This document shows positions 45,171-56,804 of a stretch of 64,000 nucleotides of DNA, in pieces. Each line of letters starts with the position of its first letter. Position 1 is the first letter of the stretch. The notes beneath the pieces were generated by a model. It was given only the letters and a program-made list of their open reading frames with translations. It was not told where the DNA came from and did no database searches. Made by a program: the position numbers and the translations under genes. Source of the DNA: Grammothele lineata (Eukaryota > Basidiomycota > Agaricomycetes > Polyporales > Polyporaceae); NCBI GenBank assembly GCA_002150815.3, contig NDFF03000320.1, positions 434,001 through 498,000 of the forward strand, in the 5' to 3' direction.

Positions 45171-46590
45171 TTACTGGGACTCGAGCGGCGGGTTGAAGAG
45201 CGCTTCCCCCTCGAAGTCGAACGCGTACACAAGCGACGGATCGTGAACAATGCCGCTAATGTCCAACACGCCCAGGTTGCTAGCCTCTGTCTGCAGATCG
45301 CATCCCAGCATGTTCTTCCAGTCCGACGAGTCGCCGGCCGGGGATATCGGGTGAGACTCGTCTTTGGGCTGGCTCGGGCCAGCCTCCATCGAGGGCCCGA
45401 GCCCTAGACCTATGTCACGGATCGGGTCGTCACCTCCGCTGGGAATGATGGGCGGGTACGTGAACTTAGGCAGTGCGGGCATCGAGGTATTGCCGACGGC
45501 CGGGGCCTTGGGGGTCTGCGATTGGCATTAGCGCGCAGTCAGGAGAACAAAGACGAAAGGAAACGTACGGATTCGTTGTCGAGGCCGATGGTAGGAGGCG
45601 GCGGATCCATCATGTAACGAGACATAAAGTCCGGCTGGAAGAAACCGGGCGCCGGTATGCCGAACATGGCGAGGTCGTAGGGGGATACTGGGGGCAGGTG
45701 CGTCGAAGGAGGGAGCATCACGGTTGGGCCAGGAGAACCCGTGAGCATCGGTGGCTCATTCGCAAGCACGTTCGAGACTGGCGTTGTGGAGGGAGAAGGA
45801 TGAAGCGACGCCGGGTGGGGGATCGGCGAGCGTGAAGAGTTGGAGCTCTCGACGCCGCGGCGGTTGCGGGGCTTGCGGACGCGCGGGGGAACGCGTGAGG
45901 GCCCGTAGATTCCGATACACTTCTCGCGAATGAAGCGGATGTACTCTTTGTCATCGGTGGGCGGCGCGTCGGGATCCATGAGCGCCTTGCGGCGCGCGGA
46001 CTTGCGTTCGGGAGTGAACTTGTAGTCGGGGTGGCGGATCCGATGTTGTTCCATCGCCTTCTTGGCCTCGTTGTGCCACACCGCTTTCTCCTCATCGTTG
46101 AGCAGGTTCCAGCACTCACCAGCGACACGGCTGATGTTCTGCTGGCGCTGCTCGAGATGCTTCGGGATTTTACCCGTCTTGAGAAGGTGTGAGCGGTAGA
46201 GCATGAAAGCGTTCGGAGGACGTGGGATCTTGTCCTTGCGCTTAGGTGCCTCCGGGCTGCTGGGACGAGAGTCCAAAGCGCCGAACGGTGCAAGACCGTA
46301 CATGTTCTGATTCGCGTAAGCCTCCTTCATCTGGTTCACGTACTTCCTAGCATCCTCGATCTGCTGAGCGTATGCTGCCGAGATCGGAGTCTGCGCCGGT
46401 GTGACCGGACGGGAGGACCAGTCGCTGCTCGACGACCAGTCCGAGTCGGGTGGCGACGACTTCGCACCAGGCGATGCCGAAGGGAGCGTGTATGGTGACG
46501 CGGTGTTCTGGCCTTACCATGACGCGAGTAGGTGTGAGTAGGAGGAAAGACGTGAAGCTACGCGAAGAACTTACGATTGGGAGAAGACAT
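45171..46590 (-). CDS. HMG-box transcription regulator
   Basis: Single HMG box of the MATA-type/Ste11-like class, sequence-specific and nuclear. Exon 1 is MSSPNR from ATG at 46590. After the intron the protein continues NTASPYTLPSASPG and a Ser/Pro-rich region, then the box: IPRPPNAFMLYRSHLLKTG, QNISRVAGECWNLLNDEEK and WHNEAKKAMEQHRIRHPDY, followed by basic KFTPERKSARRKAL. A Pro/Ser-rich tail includes FIREKCIGIYGPSR and MLPPSTHLPPVSPYDLAMF. The last exon starts TPKAPAVGN and ends FNPPLESQ at 45171. A TATA-like box lies 114 bp upstream. By class it could control mating, fruiting or stress genes; the target is unknown. Confidence 0.88.
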
Positions 46591-47669
46591 CGTGAGGAAG
46601 GTTCAGCTGAAAGGGAAAGAAGTGGGAAGGGGTATTGCTCGTTGCGCGACGCGAAGGGGAAAGACAGGGACTTTTGCTTCTCGTCGGGGGCCCCGACAGA
46701 GGCTTATATACCGTCGGCATTGGCGCTGGCGTCCGGGGGTCAAAGGACGTGGACCAGGATCCATCCCTCGATATAATCACCACGCGACGCAGGTACCTCG
46801 GGGCGCGTCACATCCTTTGCGGGAGGAGCAGGGCGCGAAGGCGCACCGCGGCGGATGGGGCATCTATGTGACCACGGCTCCGTATCTCGCGTGGCCGAGG
46901 GCGCGCCATTGCTCGCCTGGTGTTCCAAGTAGGCTGCGATACCACTGGGCTGGACAATGCAAGAACTGCCGCAGCCCCACGACTCCCTCGCTAGATTTTG
47001 TCCCAATGGGATTTCTGCTTGGACCGATCAGTCAAGATCCACGCCAACGCATTGGAACATTCCTGTAACTCGTGAATGTCGGGGCCAGGACGTCGACGGG
47101 ACCGGATGGGCTGTGTGGGGAGGGAGGAGGGAGGGGGTAAAGTGAAAGAGCATGCACGCGAGCCTCGTCTTTGTGTGTTTCTTGCGCTGTAGGAGGGGTG
47201 GAGGTAGAAAGGCCAATGTCTCGTAACGAGGACAACCTGGGTCTCCTCGTGGGTGCTGTGAGGAGGTCGAAGTCAGCAAGTGACGGCCTACAGGTGCACA
47301 ATGCATGAGGAGGACGTGCGAGGAAAGGGGTGAGCCACAACATGTGGCTGGCCTCGAGGCTACAACGAGGTGATGTCGCGCACGGGTGTGATAGCTCCCA
47401 GAAAGAGCAAGGCATTCCGCGTTTCTTCGATAGAACAATTTGTTTTGCTTTCTTCGACGCTTATGTACTGAACTTGACTGCCACAGTCGTGTTCACTCCG
47501 CGCACACCTCAAGCGCGGCACGCCGGGAGGCGAACGCAAGAGGATGAGGAGCGCCAAGAACTTGCTCTTCCGTGCCACTGCGCTGCATACTCGCTCGAAG
47601 CGCGCAGACGAACATTCAACCCGACAAAAACAAATAATGATATGGGCGTACCATAGCATAACACATGTA
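46591..47669. other. Intergenic region
   Basis: It contains the HMG-gene promoter and the 3' flank of SUA5. Open frames there are not convincing. Confidence 0.45.
46704..46712 (-). promoter_or_regulatory. TATA-like box of the HMG-box gene
   Basis: On the minus strand it reads GGTATATAA, about 115 bp before the ATG at 46590. Confidence 0.55.
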
Positions 47670-48956
47670 TTATACTTCCAACCAAACTGAATCGCCAGCT
47701 GCCTTCTTCGCGCGGTTCATAACTGCAAGTCCTTCGCGCTTCTCCTGGATCTCTTCTATAAGAATTACGTCTACCTTCGCGCCATCTAACGAGAGCAACC
47801 CGTCAAAGAGCCGCTGCGCGGAGGCAGCAGGGTCAGAAACGGGCCCTAGAGAATACATTCTCCATCGGACGTCTGGTAGTGTCGCGGCGGAGAGCTTTTG
47901 GTGGAGAAGAGAGTCCGATGGTGCGAGAAGCCCGACATGGAGAGGGCGGCCTAGTACCTGTGCGTCCGTTCTGAGGGATTCGAGGAACGAGGGAAGAGAG
48001 GTGCGCTCGATGTTTGCTGGTGGCTGCGATAGGGTATGAAGCAAAGTCACAGGGACACTCGGAGAATAATGTCGGTATTTCATCCCCGGCGTTGTCGGCG
48101 CGTGCTCGATGGCTTCGTCCCGATAGTCGCGCCGATGAACGAGGATGCGAGGCGATGGTGTTAGGCCGGATAGGTCTTCTCCAACGGCGCGCTCCAAGTC
48201 CTCCACCGTTATCCCTCCAGGTCGTAAGACTCGTAGATCTCCGTCCGCCTGCAACCCGTCGACAACGGTGCTCTCCAACCCAACAACACAAGGCCCTCCA
48301 TCGAGGATCACATTGAGTTTTCCCTGCAAATCATTGAAGACGTGATCCGCACGCGTGGGGCTTGGTTTCCCTGAGGAGTTGGCGCTTGGTGCAGCAATTG
48401 GAGCGTCAGTGAGCGCGATGAGTGCCCTGGCCACAGGATGGGACGGCATGCGGACTGCCACCGTTGACTGGTTAGCAGTGATGATAGGGGGCACGATGGA
48501 AGGATTGGTGGGGAATAGGAGGGTGAGAGGTCCTGGCCAGAAGCGTTTCATGAGAGCCTCGTAGGTCCGCGAGATGGTGTATCCCTTGGGCAAGACTTTC
48601 GATAGCATCTCGCGTGACGACACATGAACGATCAGAGGGTTGTCCGGAGGCCGCCCCTTGGTGGAGAATATGCGCGCGACGGCCGTCGGCTCTAGCGCGA
48701 GCGCACCCAGTCCATACACCGTTTCCGTAGGAAACGCGACAGTTCGCAATGCTCGCAGCTCCTCCGAGGCGCGCCGCAAAGCTGCAGTGGTCTCCTTCGA
48801 CGTGATATCGGGTGCATTCGACAAAAATGCTATGGTGGAGGGGTCGGACTTGATGATTTCGGTCTTGTGCGCCATCGTAGGAAAAAGCTTTGTGAAACGA
48901 TTTGTAGGTTTGGGGGAGAGCGGGTTTCTATGCAGGACGCTTCTGAGACTGTTCAT
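47670..48956 (-). CDS. SUA5: Threonylcarbamoyl-AMP synthase Sua5
   Basis: Makes threonylcarbamoyl-AMP from threonine, bicarbonate and ATP for the t6A modification of ANN-reading tRNAs. A single uninterrupted 428-aa frame, unusual in this intron-rich window. The YrdC domain begins ELRALRTVAFPTETVYGLGA, followed by STKGRPPDNPLIVHV, KRFWPGPLTLL, and TVAVRMPSHPVARALI. APSANSSGKPSPT is the signature loop. The Sua5 domain follows after SPRILVHRRDYRD, with PTTPGMKYRHYSP, a conserved linker block. It ends GDSVWLEV. Two in-frame Met are present, at 48956 and at residue 28 (MAHKTEIIKSD). The segment between is basic, hydroxylated and lacks acidic residues, as in mitochondrial presequences. Confidence 0.96.
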   Translation of the reverse strand: MNSLRSVLHRNPLSPKPTNRFTKLFPTMAHKTEIIKSDPSTIAFLSNAPDITSKETTAALRRASEELRALRTVAFPTETVYGLGALALEPTAVARIFSTKGRPPDNPLIVHVSSREMLSKVLPKGYTISRTYEALMKRFWPGPLTLLFPTNPSIVPPIITANQSTVAVRMPSHPVARALIALTDAPIAAPSANSSGKPSPTRADHVFNDLQGKLNVILDGGPCVVGLESTVVDGLQADGDLRVLRPGGITVEDLERAVGEDLSGLTPSPRILVHRRDYRDEAIEHAPTTPGMKYRHYSPSVPVTLLHTLSQPPANIERTSLPSFLESLRTDAQVLGRPLHVGLLAPSDSLLHQKLSAATLPDVRWRMYSLGPVSDPAASAQRLFDGLLSLDGAKVDVILIEEIQEKREGLAVMNRAKKAAGDSVWLEV

Positions 48957-49833
48957 TCATTACAGCTGAGAAGAGTATAGACAAGATGAGAGTCGGGGCA
49001 TCGATGAGATGAGTCACCAAGTTCCGGCCCAAAGGTGTTGCACTGTAATCAGTAGGAGGCGCCCGTTCGGGCGCAGGATGTACTTAGCGCTCAGCCACCA
49101 TTTTCAGTTCTCTTGCCCGCTCCGGATTTCAGAATTCAGATCGCAGATCCAGAGCCCAGCGTAGTCGATCTTGGCTCGTTCTTCTGGATATAAAGGCTCC
49201 GAACTGGAGGGGCCTCACGGGCGTGGTGCTAATGAGTGACCATAGCTTGTAGCGTCGAGAGACCGCGCTTGCCTTACGCCGAACTTTCGGGCGAAGTTTT
49301 GTGACGGCTCGCATACGTTGAATGTTGAGGACGTTGGGTATTTTGGAGGCAGACCAATTAAGAAATTTGTGAGTTGAGCAAGTCGAATAACGAGCGAGAC
49401 AAAAGTGCAAGCTCGGAGACGTCTAAGCACTTTGCGTGTTCAACGCCACGTCGAGGAGGCTCACGACCTCGTCCCTAGCTCTATACTACTTGTACTGCTT
49501 CGAAAGAAATACAGATAACATTCCGTAGTACACTCATGATCCCCTGTCAGGTTTAGTGACATGCAGAGTTGAGCTGCATTGTCCCGAGACGCATCATCGT
49601 CATATAGACGTACGTCCTCTGGAAACGTTTTTCTGTTTCGTTAATGCCTGTCCACAGAATGCCTTGCTGCAAACACAGCTACAGTTAGCGGAATATCCGA
49701 CAAGAGTTCTTCATACACGCCATACAACGACACAATGTGATTTTACGGAAAGTACGTAGCAAGAACGTAGTCGTACCACGAGCACAGAAGCCCAGACTGA
49801 CACCTTGGTAGGCCGACGGGAAGTACTGTTCAT
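48957..49833. other. Intergenic region
   Basis: SUA5 promoter and U1-C 3' flank. No gene seen. Confidence 0.45.
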
Positions 49834-50774
49834 TTACCTGCCACCCATCATCCTCATCCTGTCTGGATGCATGCCACCGGGTACACCGCTAGATGCCCCA
49901 GGCTCACCATTTTGGGGGGAAGGACCTTGGCCGGAATTAAAGCCGTTCGGGGGACCCCCACCAGGAGGCCCATTGAAGTTACCTGGCGGTGCCATTCCAT
50001 TCGGACCACCGGGAGGGAACGGCGGCCGGTTTGCGCCAGGAGGCCCATTAGGTGGCCCTCCAGCGTTAGCACTCGGAGGGAAAGGAGGCATCCCTGTCCA
50101 GTTCGTGAGTCGGAGGGGATTGACCACTGATTAGAATGTTATACTCACCCGGAGGGAAGCCATTGGGACCCATTCCAGGAGGCATGTTCGGAGGGAAAGG
50201 AGGCGCACCTGGGGGGCCCATCATTCCCGGAGGGGGCATGCCGCCGGGAGGCATTCCAGGACGACCACCTACACAGGGTTCGCAGACAGATCTAGTATTA
50301 TAGACATGAGAGAAACGTACCAAACGGAGGAGGGCCACCAAACGGTGGTGGCGCCCCATAGCCCATAGGGGGGCCCCCGAACGGTGGACCCGAGGGAGCT
50401 AAATGCTGAGGCCCAAACCCAAACCCACCAGGAGGAGGATTACCGCTCTCGTATGCAGCTGTAATCTGGTCAATGATGCTCTGTGCCTTGTCGTGGCCAA
50501 GAGCTAGACGGAGTCGGTCAATAGGTCAATAGAGGAAAGTGAAGCTACATACATGCATAGTAATCCCTAACGTTGGCTAGATGATTGCGTCCGTTGTTGT
50601 GGGCCTTGCGTACTGTGATACGGGAAGAGTTTATATAGAACTGAAAAGAGGAGAATAGCACAAACCAGATGCAGAGTCGTGGGTCAAGAAGACATCACAG
50701 TAGTCGCAGTAATGTTTCTGAGAGTTGACATTAGTAACGGAAACAGATAGACAAAGTGGTACACATACCGGCAT
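49834..50774 (-). CDS. YHC1: U1 snRNP protein C (U1-C)
   Basis: Zinc-finger protein of the U1 snRNP that stabilises base pairing to the 5' splice site. The first exon is only ATG-CCG at 50774, followed by an intron with donor GTATGT. Exon 2 starts KHYCDYCDVFLTHDSAS, and exon 3 gives RKAHNNGRNHLANVRDYY, completing a C2H2 finger. Then DKAQSIIDQITAAYESGNP and a Gly/Pro/Met-rich tail with FGGPPPFG, MPPGGMPPPGMM and GMGPNGFPPG. The last exon ends MRMMGGR at 49834. Domain order and tail match the family. The gene is divergent from LSM3, with 194 bp between the start codons. Confidence 0.95.
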
Positions 50775-50968
50775 GGTAGGAGGAGCGGATTGAACTCTCG
50801 ATGTGGGGACAATAGACAAGTATGCGAGCGCCGAAGCATCCGATGTTTACGGTCAACTTGGACTTTAGGTCGGAGCTTTAACAGTGCCACGTGCCACGTC
50901 CCCAGCGCGCGACTGAGCAAGCCTACTGCACCTCGCCCTTGTGCTTCTCGGCTCGTCCCTACCTCATC
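50775..50968. promoter_or_regulatory. Bidirectional promoter between U1-C and Lsm3
   Basis: Only 194 bp separate two divergent start codons of RNA-processing genes, so the promoters must overlap. No clear TATA box is seen. Confidence 0.7.
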
Positions 50969-51438
50969 ATGGATGCATCCGCCAATGGGATTCAGGAGCC
51001 GTTTGACCTCATTCGTCTTTCTCTTAGTGAACGCGTTTTCGTGAAGCTGAGGGGAGATCGCGAACTCACGGGAGTCCTACATGTCGGTATTATGGTAAGA
51101 TACCCCCTGTGTCTACGCTGAAGGCTCTTGTAATCAGGCGTACGATGGTCATATGAACTTGATTTTGAGCGATGTAGAAGAGACCATCATGATTGTGGAC
51201 CAGGTCGAGGGTGTGCCAGAAGGTCAGACAACCGTGAATGTGAGCCATCCTTTCCTGGCTGCTGCTGGCATGGCAATGATTTACTACTTACTTGTGCAAG
51301 GTTGCAAAACGGAAAATGGACATGCTTTTCGTTAGAGGAGACGGCGTAATCTTGGTGAGCATTCGCGCCTCATGACGCTTCCTCTCGGACTGACACCAAT
51401 CATAATGTAATTAGGTTTCGCCACCTTCACGAGCATAG
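50969..51438 (+). CDS. LSM3: Lsm3, Sm-like protein
   Basis: Ring subunit of Lsm1-7 (mRNA decay) and Lsm2-8 (U6 snRNA) complexes. Start [20 protein letters not shown]. The Sm1 motif reads [16 protein letters not shown] and continues after intron 1 as [17 protein letters not shown]. Sm2 is [13 protein letters not shown], with the final VSPPSRA exon ending at 51438. About 100 aa, normal. Intron 1 has two in-frame donors 12 nt apart, at CAT|GTCGGT and ATG|GTAAGA. The first gives the family consensus; the second would add VGIM. Confidence 0.92.
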
Positions 51439-51688
51439 CGCATTCGTAGCCTACTACTCCCCGACAATGCAACCAGCAAACCTCCTACTCATCACCCGGT
51501 CTGATTATCCCAGCGCAAGCATCGTATCAACCATGTATTTTTGCGGCCAGTTTATAATGAGATGTTACTTGAGCATCTTGCGTCATGCCAGTAGTCAGCA
51601 GATGGTGAGTTAACGGTAGATTCAATCGAAGAAACGCCTGCAGTCAACTTTGTCATCTTTTTCTACACAATTAGCATGCTGCGTGCTT

Positions 51689-52419
51689 TCAGGTCCTGTC
51701 CTGAGCCGTAGAAAGACTTGAGTGAGCGTCGGCCTGGGTGGAAGGTGTTGGCAGGCGTTCTACGTTTGCGTCTGTAGGCATGTCCTGAGGCTCGTCCGAC
51801 TCAGGGACCAATGCGCCCTTTGGCCATGTACCCTCGCGGATCCAGCCAGCTTGTAATATTTTGAGCTGGGGGAAGAAATTATCATCTCTCCCAGAAATTA
51901 CTTACGAGCAACGCGACCACTTACGACAAGTGCAAGTGGGAGACGTTGCTTGAGCTTGGCACCGTCGATTAATCCTCGCCAGACCTTATTGACTCCGGTC
52001 TCCCAGATTCCATCGTCTTCCAGTGCGCCAGGCGATGCCAGGAGGTCTTCTAGCCTCCGACGAGAATGATTTGCTTCGGTTACACAGGGCGAGCCGGGTC
52101 CTGCGGTCAACCACAGAGCTCTTCGCGTAGCGAAGTGTTCGGGGCCTGAAGGTGGCAAATTAACCGCAGCAAGACTTTCTTGGAACGGAGACATGCGCGG
52201 GGCGACGGGGGGCGTAGGGCTCAGCAGATCCGAGTCAAAGGGGGCGGAGAATGTCCGATCTGATAGTGGCCAGGACTTGAGTGGACGCAGAGGCGGTGTC
52301 CGGAGAACCTTTTGGAAAGCCTTGTTCTGTGCATCGGGAGAAGAGGGCGGCGTGACGATAACCACAGCAGGAGAAGAACATGGCTCTCCTGAGAGGGCAT
52401 CCTCACATAGAGTTTGCAT
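51689..52419 (-). CDS. Uncharacterised protein
   Basis: Two exons: 52419 to about 51925 and about 51862 to 51689. It starts MQTLCEDALSGEPCSSPAVV and is rich in Ser/Pro sites (TPPSSPDAQ, TPPLRPLKSWPLSD, LSPTPPVAPR). A more ordered part gives TRRALWLTAGPGSPC, RRRLEDLLASPGALEDDGIW and KVWRGLIDGAKLKQRLPLAL. The second exon reads LKILQAGWIREGTWPKGALV and ends TAQDRT. No known domain is recognised. The codon use and clean splice ends support a real gene. It shares a 156-bp upstream region with GRR1. Confidence 0.7.
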
Positions 52420-52575
52420 AGGAGGGCGAGTTCGCCTGCCTTACCGAAGATAGCAATCTGGATGTGGTGGTGCTGACATAATCGCTTTCACGTGCCCATC
52501 ACCGTGCTGCTCTCCCGACGGCACCAACCGAAGACCCTCAGCAGAACAACGCCCTCCTCCTTGCCGTCTTCCACG

Positions 52576-55434
52576 ATGTACAAACGGCGCTCTCCCTCCC
52601 AGTCCAACACCTCCCTATCCGATGAGGACGACGACGACTTCAACATCAAGTCTGCCTTCTTCCGCGATAATGACGCCGATTCAACCGCCACTATACTCCC
52701 CGCACACTGGTCTTCGCGCCGAGGTCCTCTTCCCTTTACCACTCCCCCTTCCCAAGCCTCCCGCCTGCCACCTGAAATACTCATTCACATCCTCAAACAC
52801 CTCCACTCATCCCGCGACCTCTATCATGCTCTACTCGTGTCGCGCGCGTGGTGCGAGTGCTCGGTCGAACTTCTGTGGTATAGGCCTAGCTTCTCCAAGC
52901 CTTCCACGCTGGTCAAGATGATGCGCGTCCTATCCCGGGACGATCAGACCTTCATATATGCACAGTTCATTCGTCGACTCAATTTCCTGTCCGTCGGAAA
53001 CGACCTCACCGATTCCCTCTTTTCCCGTCTATCGCAATGCGTTAGGTTGGAGAGGCTCACCCTCATTAACTGCATGACTCTGTCCGACGATGGCCTTACG
53101 CGTGTCCTACCCCGGTGCCCCAACCTTGTTGCTTTGGATCTCACCGGTGTTGTTGAGGTGACAGACCGGTCCATCAAGGCGCTCGCAGCCTCGGCGAGGC
53201 GGTTGCAAGGAATTAATCTAACGGGCTGCAAGAAGCTGACAGATAAGTCTCTACTCGTTCTAGCTACCGGTTGTCCTCTCCTCCGCCGAGTCAAGCTCAG
53301 CAATGTCGAGCAAGTCACCGATGAGTCCGTTGTGGCTTTTGCGCGCTCATGCCCCCTCCTGCTCGAAATCGATCTGAACAACTGCAAGAATATCACGGAT
53401 CTCGCTGTACGTGAGCTGTGGTTGCATTCCGTTCAAATGCGGGAGATGCGCCTGTCTCATTGCGTTGAGTTGACCGACGCCGCTTTCCCGACGCCACCGA
53501 GACGCGATATCATCCTCCCCGGCGCGAACCCATTCCCCACAGCGCCACTCCCGACACACGAATTACCCCCACTTCGCGTTCCGCAGCCATTCGAACAGTT
53601 GCGCATGCTTGATCTCACGGCTTGTGCCCACATTACCGACGACGCCATTGAGGGCATCGTATCTGTGGCCCCCAAGATTCGCAACCTCGTGCTGGCCAAG
53701 TGTTCGCAACTCACCGACAACGCCGTGGAGAGTATCTGCAAGCTTAGCAAGGGGTTACATTATCTTCATTTGGGACATGCGCAGGCTATCACGGATCGCT
53801 CCATTAACAGCCTTGTGCGGTCATGCACTCGTCTGCGCTATATTGACCTCGCAAGTACGTATGTCTCTTGCCCCCCCCCCCTCCTTTCCCCAAACGAACA
53901 CGTTTTGACGCCATTTGCCTCAGATTGCGTACAACTCACGGACATGTCCGTTTTTGAGCTATCTACGCTGCAGAAGCTGCGCCGCATTGGTCTTGTGCGC
54001 GTTAACAACCTCACCGACCAAGCTATCCAGGCCCTTGGAGAACGACACTCAACTCTGGAACGCATTCATTTGTCTTACTGTGACCAAATATCCGTTATGG
54101 CCATCCACTTCCTCCTCCAGAAGCTGCCAAAACTTACCCATTTGAGTCTTACCGGCATTACGGCGTTCCGTCGTGCGGAGTTGCAGCAGTTCTGCCGCCC
54201 TCCCCCTCCGGTATGTGTCCTGCGTTCTCCGAGTAACCAGAGTAATCAGAGTATTGATTGTTGACCGTGTACACAGGATTTCAACACCACTCAAAGAGCG
54301 GCTTTCTGCGTCTACTCTGGAAAAGGCGTAGCAGAGCTCAGGGAGTTCCTTGCTGAACTTTTCGCGTCCATCACGAGTGAATTGGCGACGTCGAACGATA
54401 CCGATTACGAAGTGGATGACGACTTGGAAGACCATGAAGTTCAACGTGCACGACAGGATCCAGATATTGAGATCATCGACGAAGACGATGATGACGAAGA
54501 ATCTGCATCTGAAGTTTTTGTATCTCAGGAAAACGGCGATATCCATGCAACTCCACGTCTTCCTATGCGAGGTCCCATCATCGATCAGCCGGCAAGGCCG
54601 TTCTTTCTTCCCACAGACCTCGCGATGACACGAGAACCCAGGAGGAACCCAACATCTCGAGCGCAACCTCGAGCTCAAACGGCGAATAGACCACCATGGC
54701 TGAGCCCTATCATCCACCGCCCTCGCCGTGGTTTCGGTCAACAGCCGATTGTTGAACAATCCACGTCTCCCACCCCCAGCGAGTCCGCATCCAATCGCAG
54801 CGCAGGAACCAGCCACTCTGCCAGTACAGCGTTCTTCCGGACGTATGCAGAAGCGCCAGTCTCCGCTAGGAACGGTGTAATGACTCCCGATCTGGTTTAT
54901 GCTGAAATTGGTCATGGTCGAGGAGCCGGCCCCGGTCCCAGTACCATTCTCGTTCAAAACGGTCGGCGCGAAGCGGTCGTTGAGTCGTCGTTCCCAAGCA
55001 CATCCTCTAGCCCGACTCGGCATGTTACCAACTTACCTCCGCCATCAAGTATCGGCATGGCAGCGTCGGAGGTTTTCAGCGCCGCAGCACGTCCATTCCG
55101 CTTTCCAGATCAGGAACATGGTCACATTCTCCACGACACCTCCAATTCTTATCTCCGCGGTGCTATTCAACCAGACGGCGGGACTGTATTCTCGTCTCTG
55201 CACGACACGTCACCTCCGTCGCCAACGACTCGGGAACTGCAGGAGTCGGTTCATTCCGCTTTCGTGGGGCCGGCAGCAATGCTGGATGGAGATGGTCGTG
55301 GGAGGAGCGTTAAGCGGACGTTGCGCAATACGTTCGCCGCGGCGGAAACATTCTTCACTGGTCGTGGTTCCGGGGGTAGCGATGGCCCGGCAGGCATGCC
55401 CGGTAGCCGTGACGCTGATGTACACGGACATTGA
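52576..55434 (+). CDS. GRR1: F-box/leucine-rich-repeat protein Grr1
   Basis: Substrate-recognition subunit of the SCF ubiquitin ligase; in yeast it controls cyclin turnover and nutrient responses. Three exons: 52576-53854, 53924-54210 and 54277-55434, giving 907 aa. Start MYKRRSPSQSNTSLSDED; an upstream open stretch begins with GTG, so it is not used. The F-box is near residues 60-105 (RLPPEILIHILKHLHS, LVSRAWCECSVELLW). About ten or more LRRs follow, with units such as LTLINCMTLSDDGL, LDLTGVVEVTDRSI and INLTGCKKLTDKSL. A proline-rich loop interrupts the LRRs (about 53500-53590). The C-terminal third is acidic then Ser/Pro-rich and likely disordered. Confidence 0.95.
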
Positions 55435-55877
55435 GATCATAGCACCTTTCCCCTCTTTCCTCACATGCACTCCTCTCCACGGCTTCTCAACCCTTCTCAC
55501 GTTTAGTCGCTGTCTCACATATTGTTCGCGGATTTCTTTGACATACACCAGTTTACTCATAGTTGAACACCATCCGCCTCACTCCCTTCCCTTTTCCTCC
55601 TCCGAACTGCATACTGTCCCACTGGATTCTGCGCTCTTATCGAGGCGCCTTCAACTCGAATGTTCCCCTGTATGCGTGTTATTGTAGCATCATGTAGTCT
55701 GTATCAGACTCTAGCCTTGTCAGCACCCGGATCTCAGAATTATGGGGACCCGCTCAACGTAGGCTGGTATATGGCTCACCGCATAGCCGCCGGAAGACGC
55801 GCCTGAGCTGCCAGTGGCGTCAGAGCACTTCAGTCGGCTTGCTCTGAGACTACCATCTTTCCTACTTTTCGTCGACT
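55435..55877. other. Intergenic region
   Basis: GRR1 3' flank and NAA10 promoter. No gene seen. Confidence 0.45.
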
Positions 55878-56682
55878 ATGGTGAACATCAGGACCGCTCG
55901 TGTATGTAACCTTAATCTCGACTATCATGGTGGCTCACCCAGGGAGGCCAGGTAGACGACCTCATGGGCATGCAGGCATGCAACCTGCACAACCTCCCTG
56001 AAAACTACACCTTGAAGTACTGTGCGTCCCGCCGACCTTTTTGTCAGCATTTTGCGACGAAACGGACAACACGCGCATGTTAATAGACATGTACCACGCC
56101 CTGACGTGGCCTCAACTATCGTATGTGGCTGAAGATGAGGGGAAGGTCGTAGGGTACATCCTGGCAAAAATGTGAGTTCTACTCATGCATTTACTCGCGC
56201 GCACAGTATATCTCAGGCGGGCCGGTAGGGAAGAGGACGTTTCTGAAGGCGACGAGCCTCATGGTCATGTAACCTCTATCTCTGTTCTGCGGTCGTATCG
56301 CCGCTTGGGCCTCGCAAAACGCCTTATGATTCAGTCTCGTGAGTCTCTCTGCCCCTCTACTCCCCTTCTTTACCTCGCGCCTTCCTCGCCTTCCTTCTAT
56401 TTTCTGGCCTGTGGAACTCTCTGACTGGTGTCGGTCCATAGAAGAAGCAATGGCGACGGTATACAAAGCGGCATATGTATCGTTGCACGTTCGCAAATCA
56501 AATCGCGCCGCGTTGTCCCTATACCGCGATACACTTGGATTCACAGTGAAGGACATAGAAAAGGGCTACTGTAAGTAATCATTCATAGTTGCTATGCATT
56601 GTCAGTACCTGACAGTCCCCTAGATGCCGACGGAGAGGACGCGTATGCGATGCGTCTGTCACTGAAGCACCTCGCGAGATAA
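55878..56682 (+). CDS. NAA10: NatA catalytic subunit Naa10 (Ard1)
   Basis: GNAT-fold N-terminal acetyltransferase that works with Naa15 on nascent chains at the ribosome. Exon 1 is MVNIRTAR; exon 2 gives [19 protein letters not shown], exon 3 [19 protein letters not shown] and GYILAKM. The acetyl-CoA site is [13 protein letters not shown], matching the R/QxxGxG/A pattern. Later [20 protein letters not shown] and [19 protein letters not shown] complete the family pattern. The gene ends at 56682, 122 bp from the convergent alpha/beta hydrolase stop. About 155 aa; the C-terminal tail seen in longer homologues is short here. Confidence 0.96.
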
Positions 56683-56804
56683 TCTATGTCCACCATACTA
56701 CAAGGCAGCAGAGACGTCGAGCTGTATACAACAACACGTAGTAATACAATATTGTTCCTCGAGGAGCTATGTAGGCCTGGCTCATTGTCCGTTATTATAC
56801 CCAA

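Noticed and set aside
52492..52575. N-terminal extension of GRR1
   Set aside because: The extension starts with GTG, not ATG. The first ATG in frame is at 52576, with a good context.
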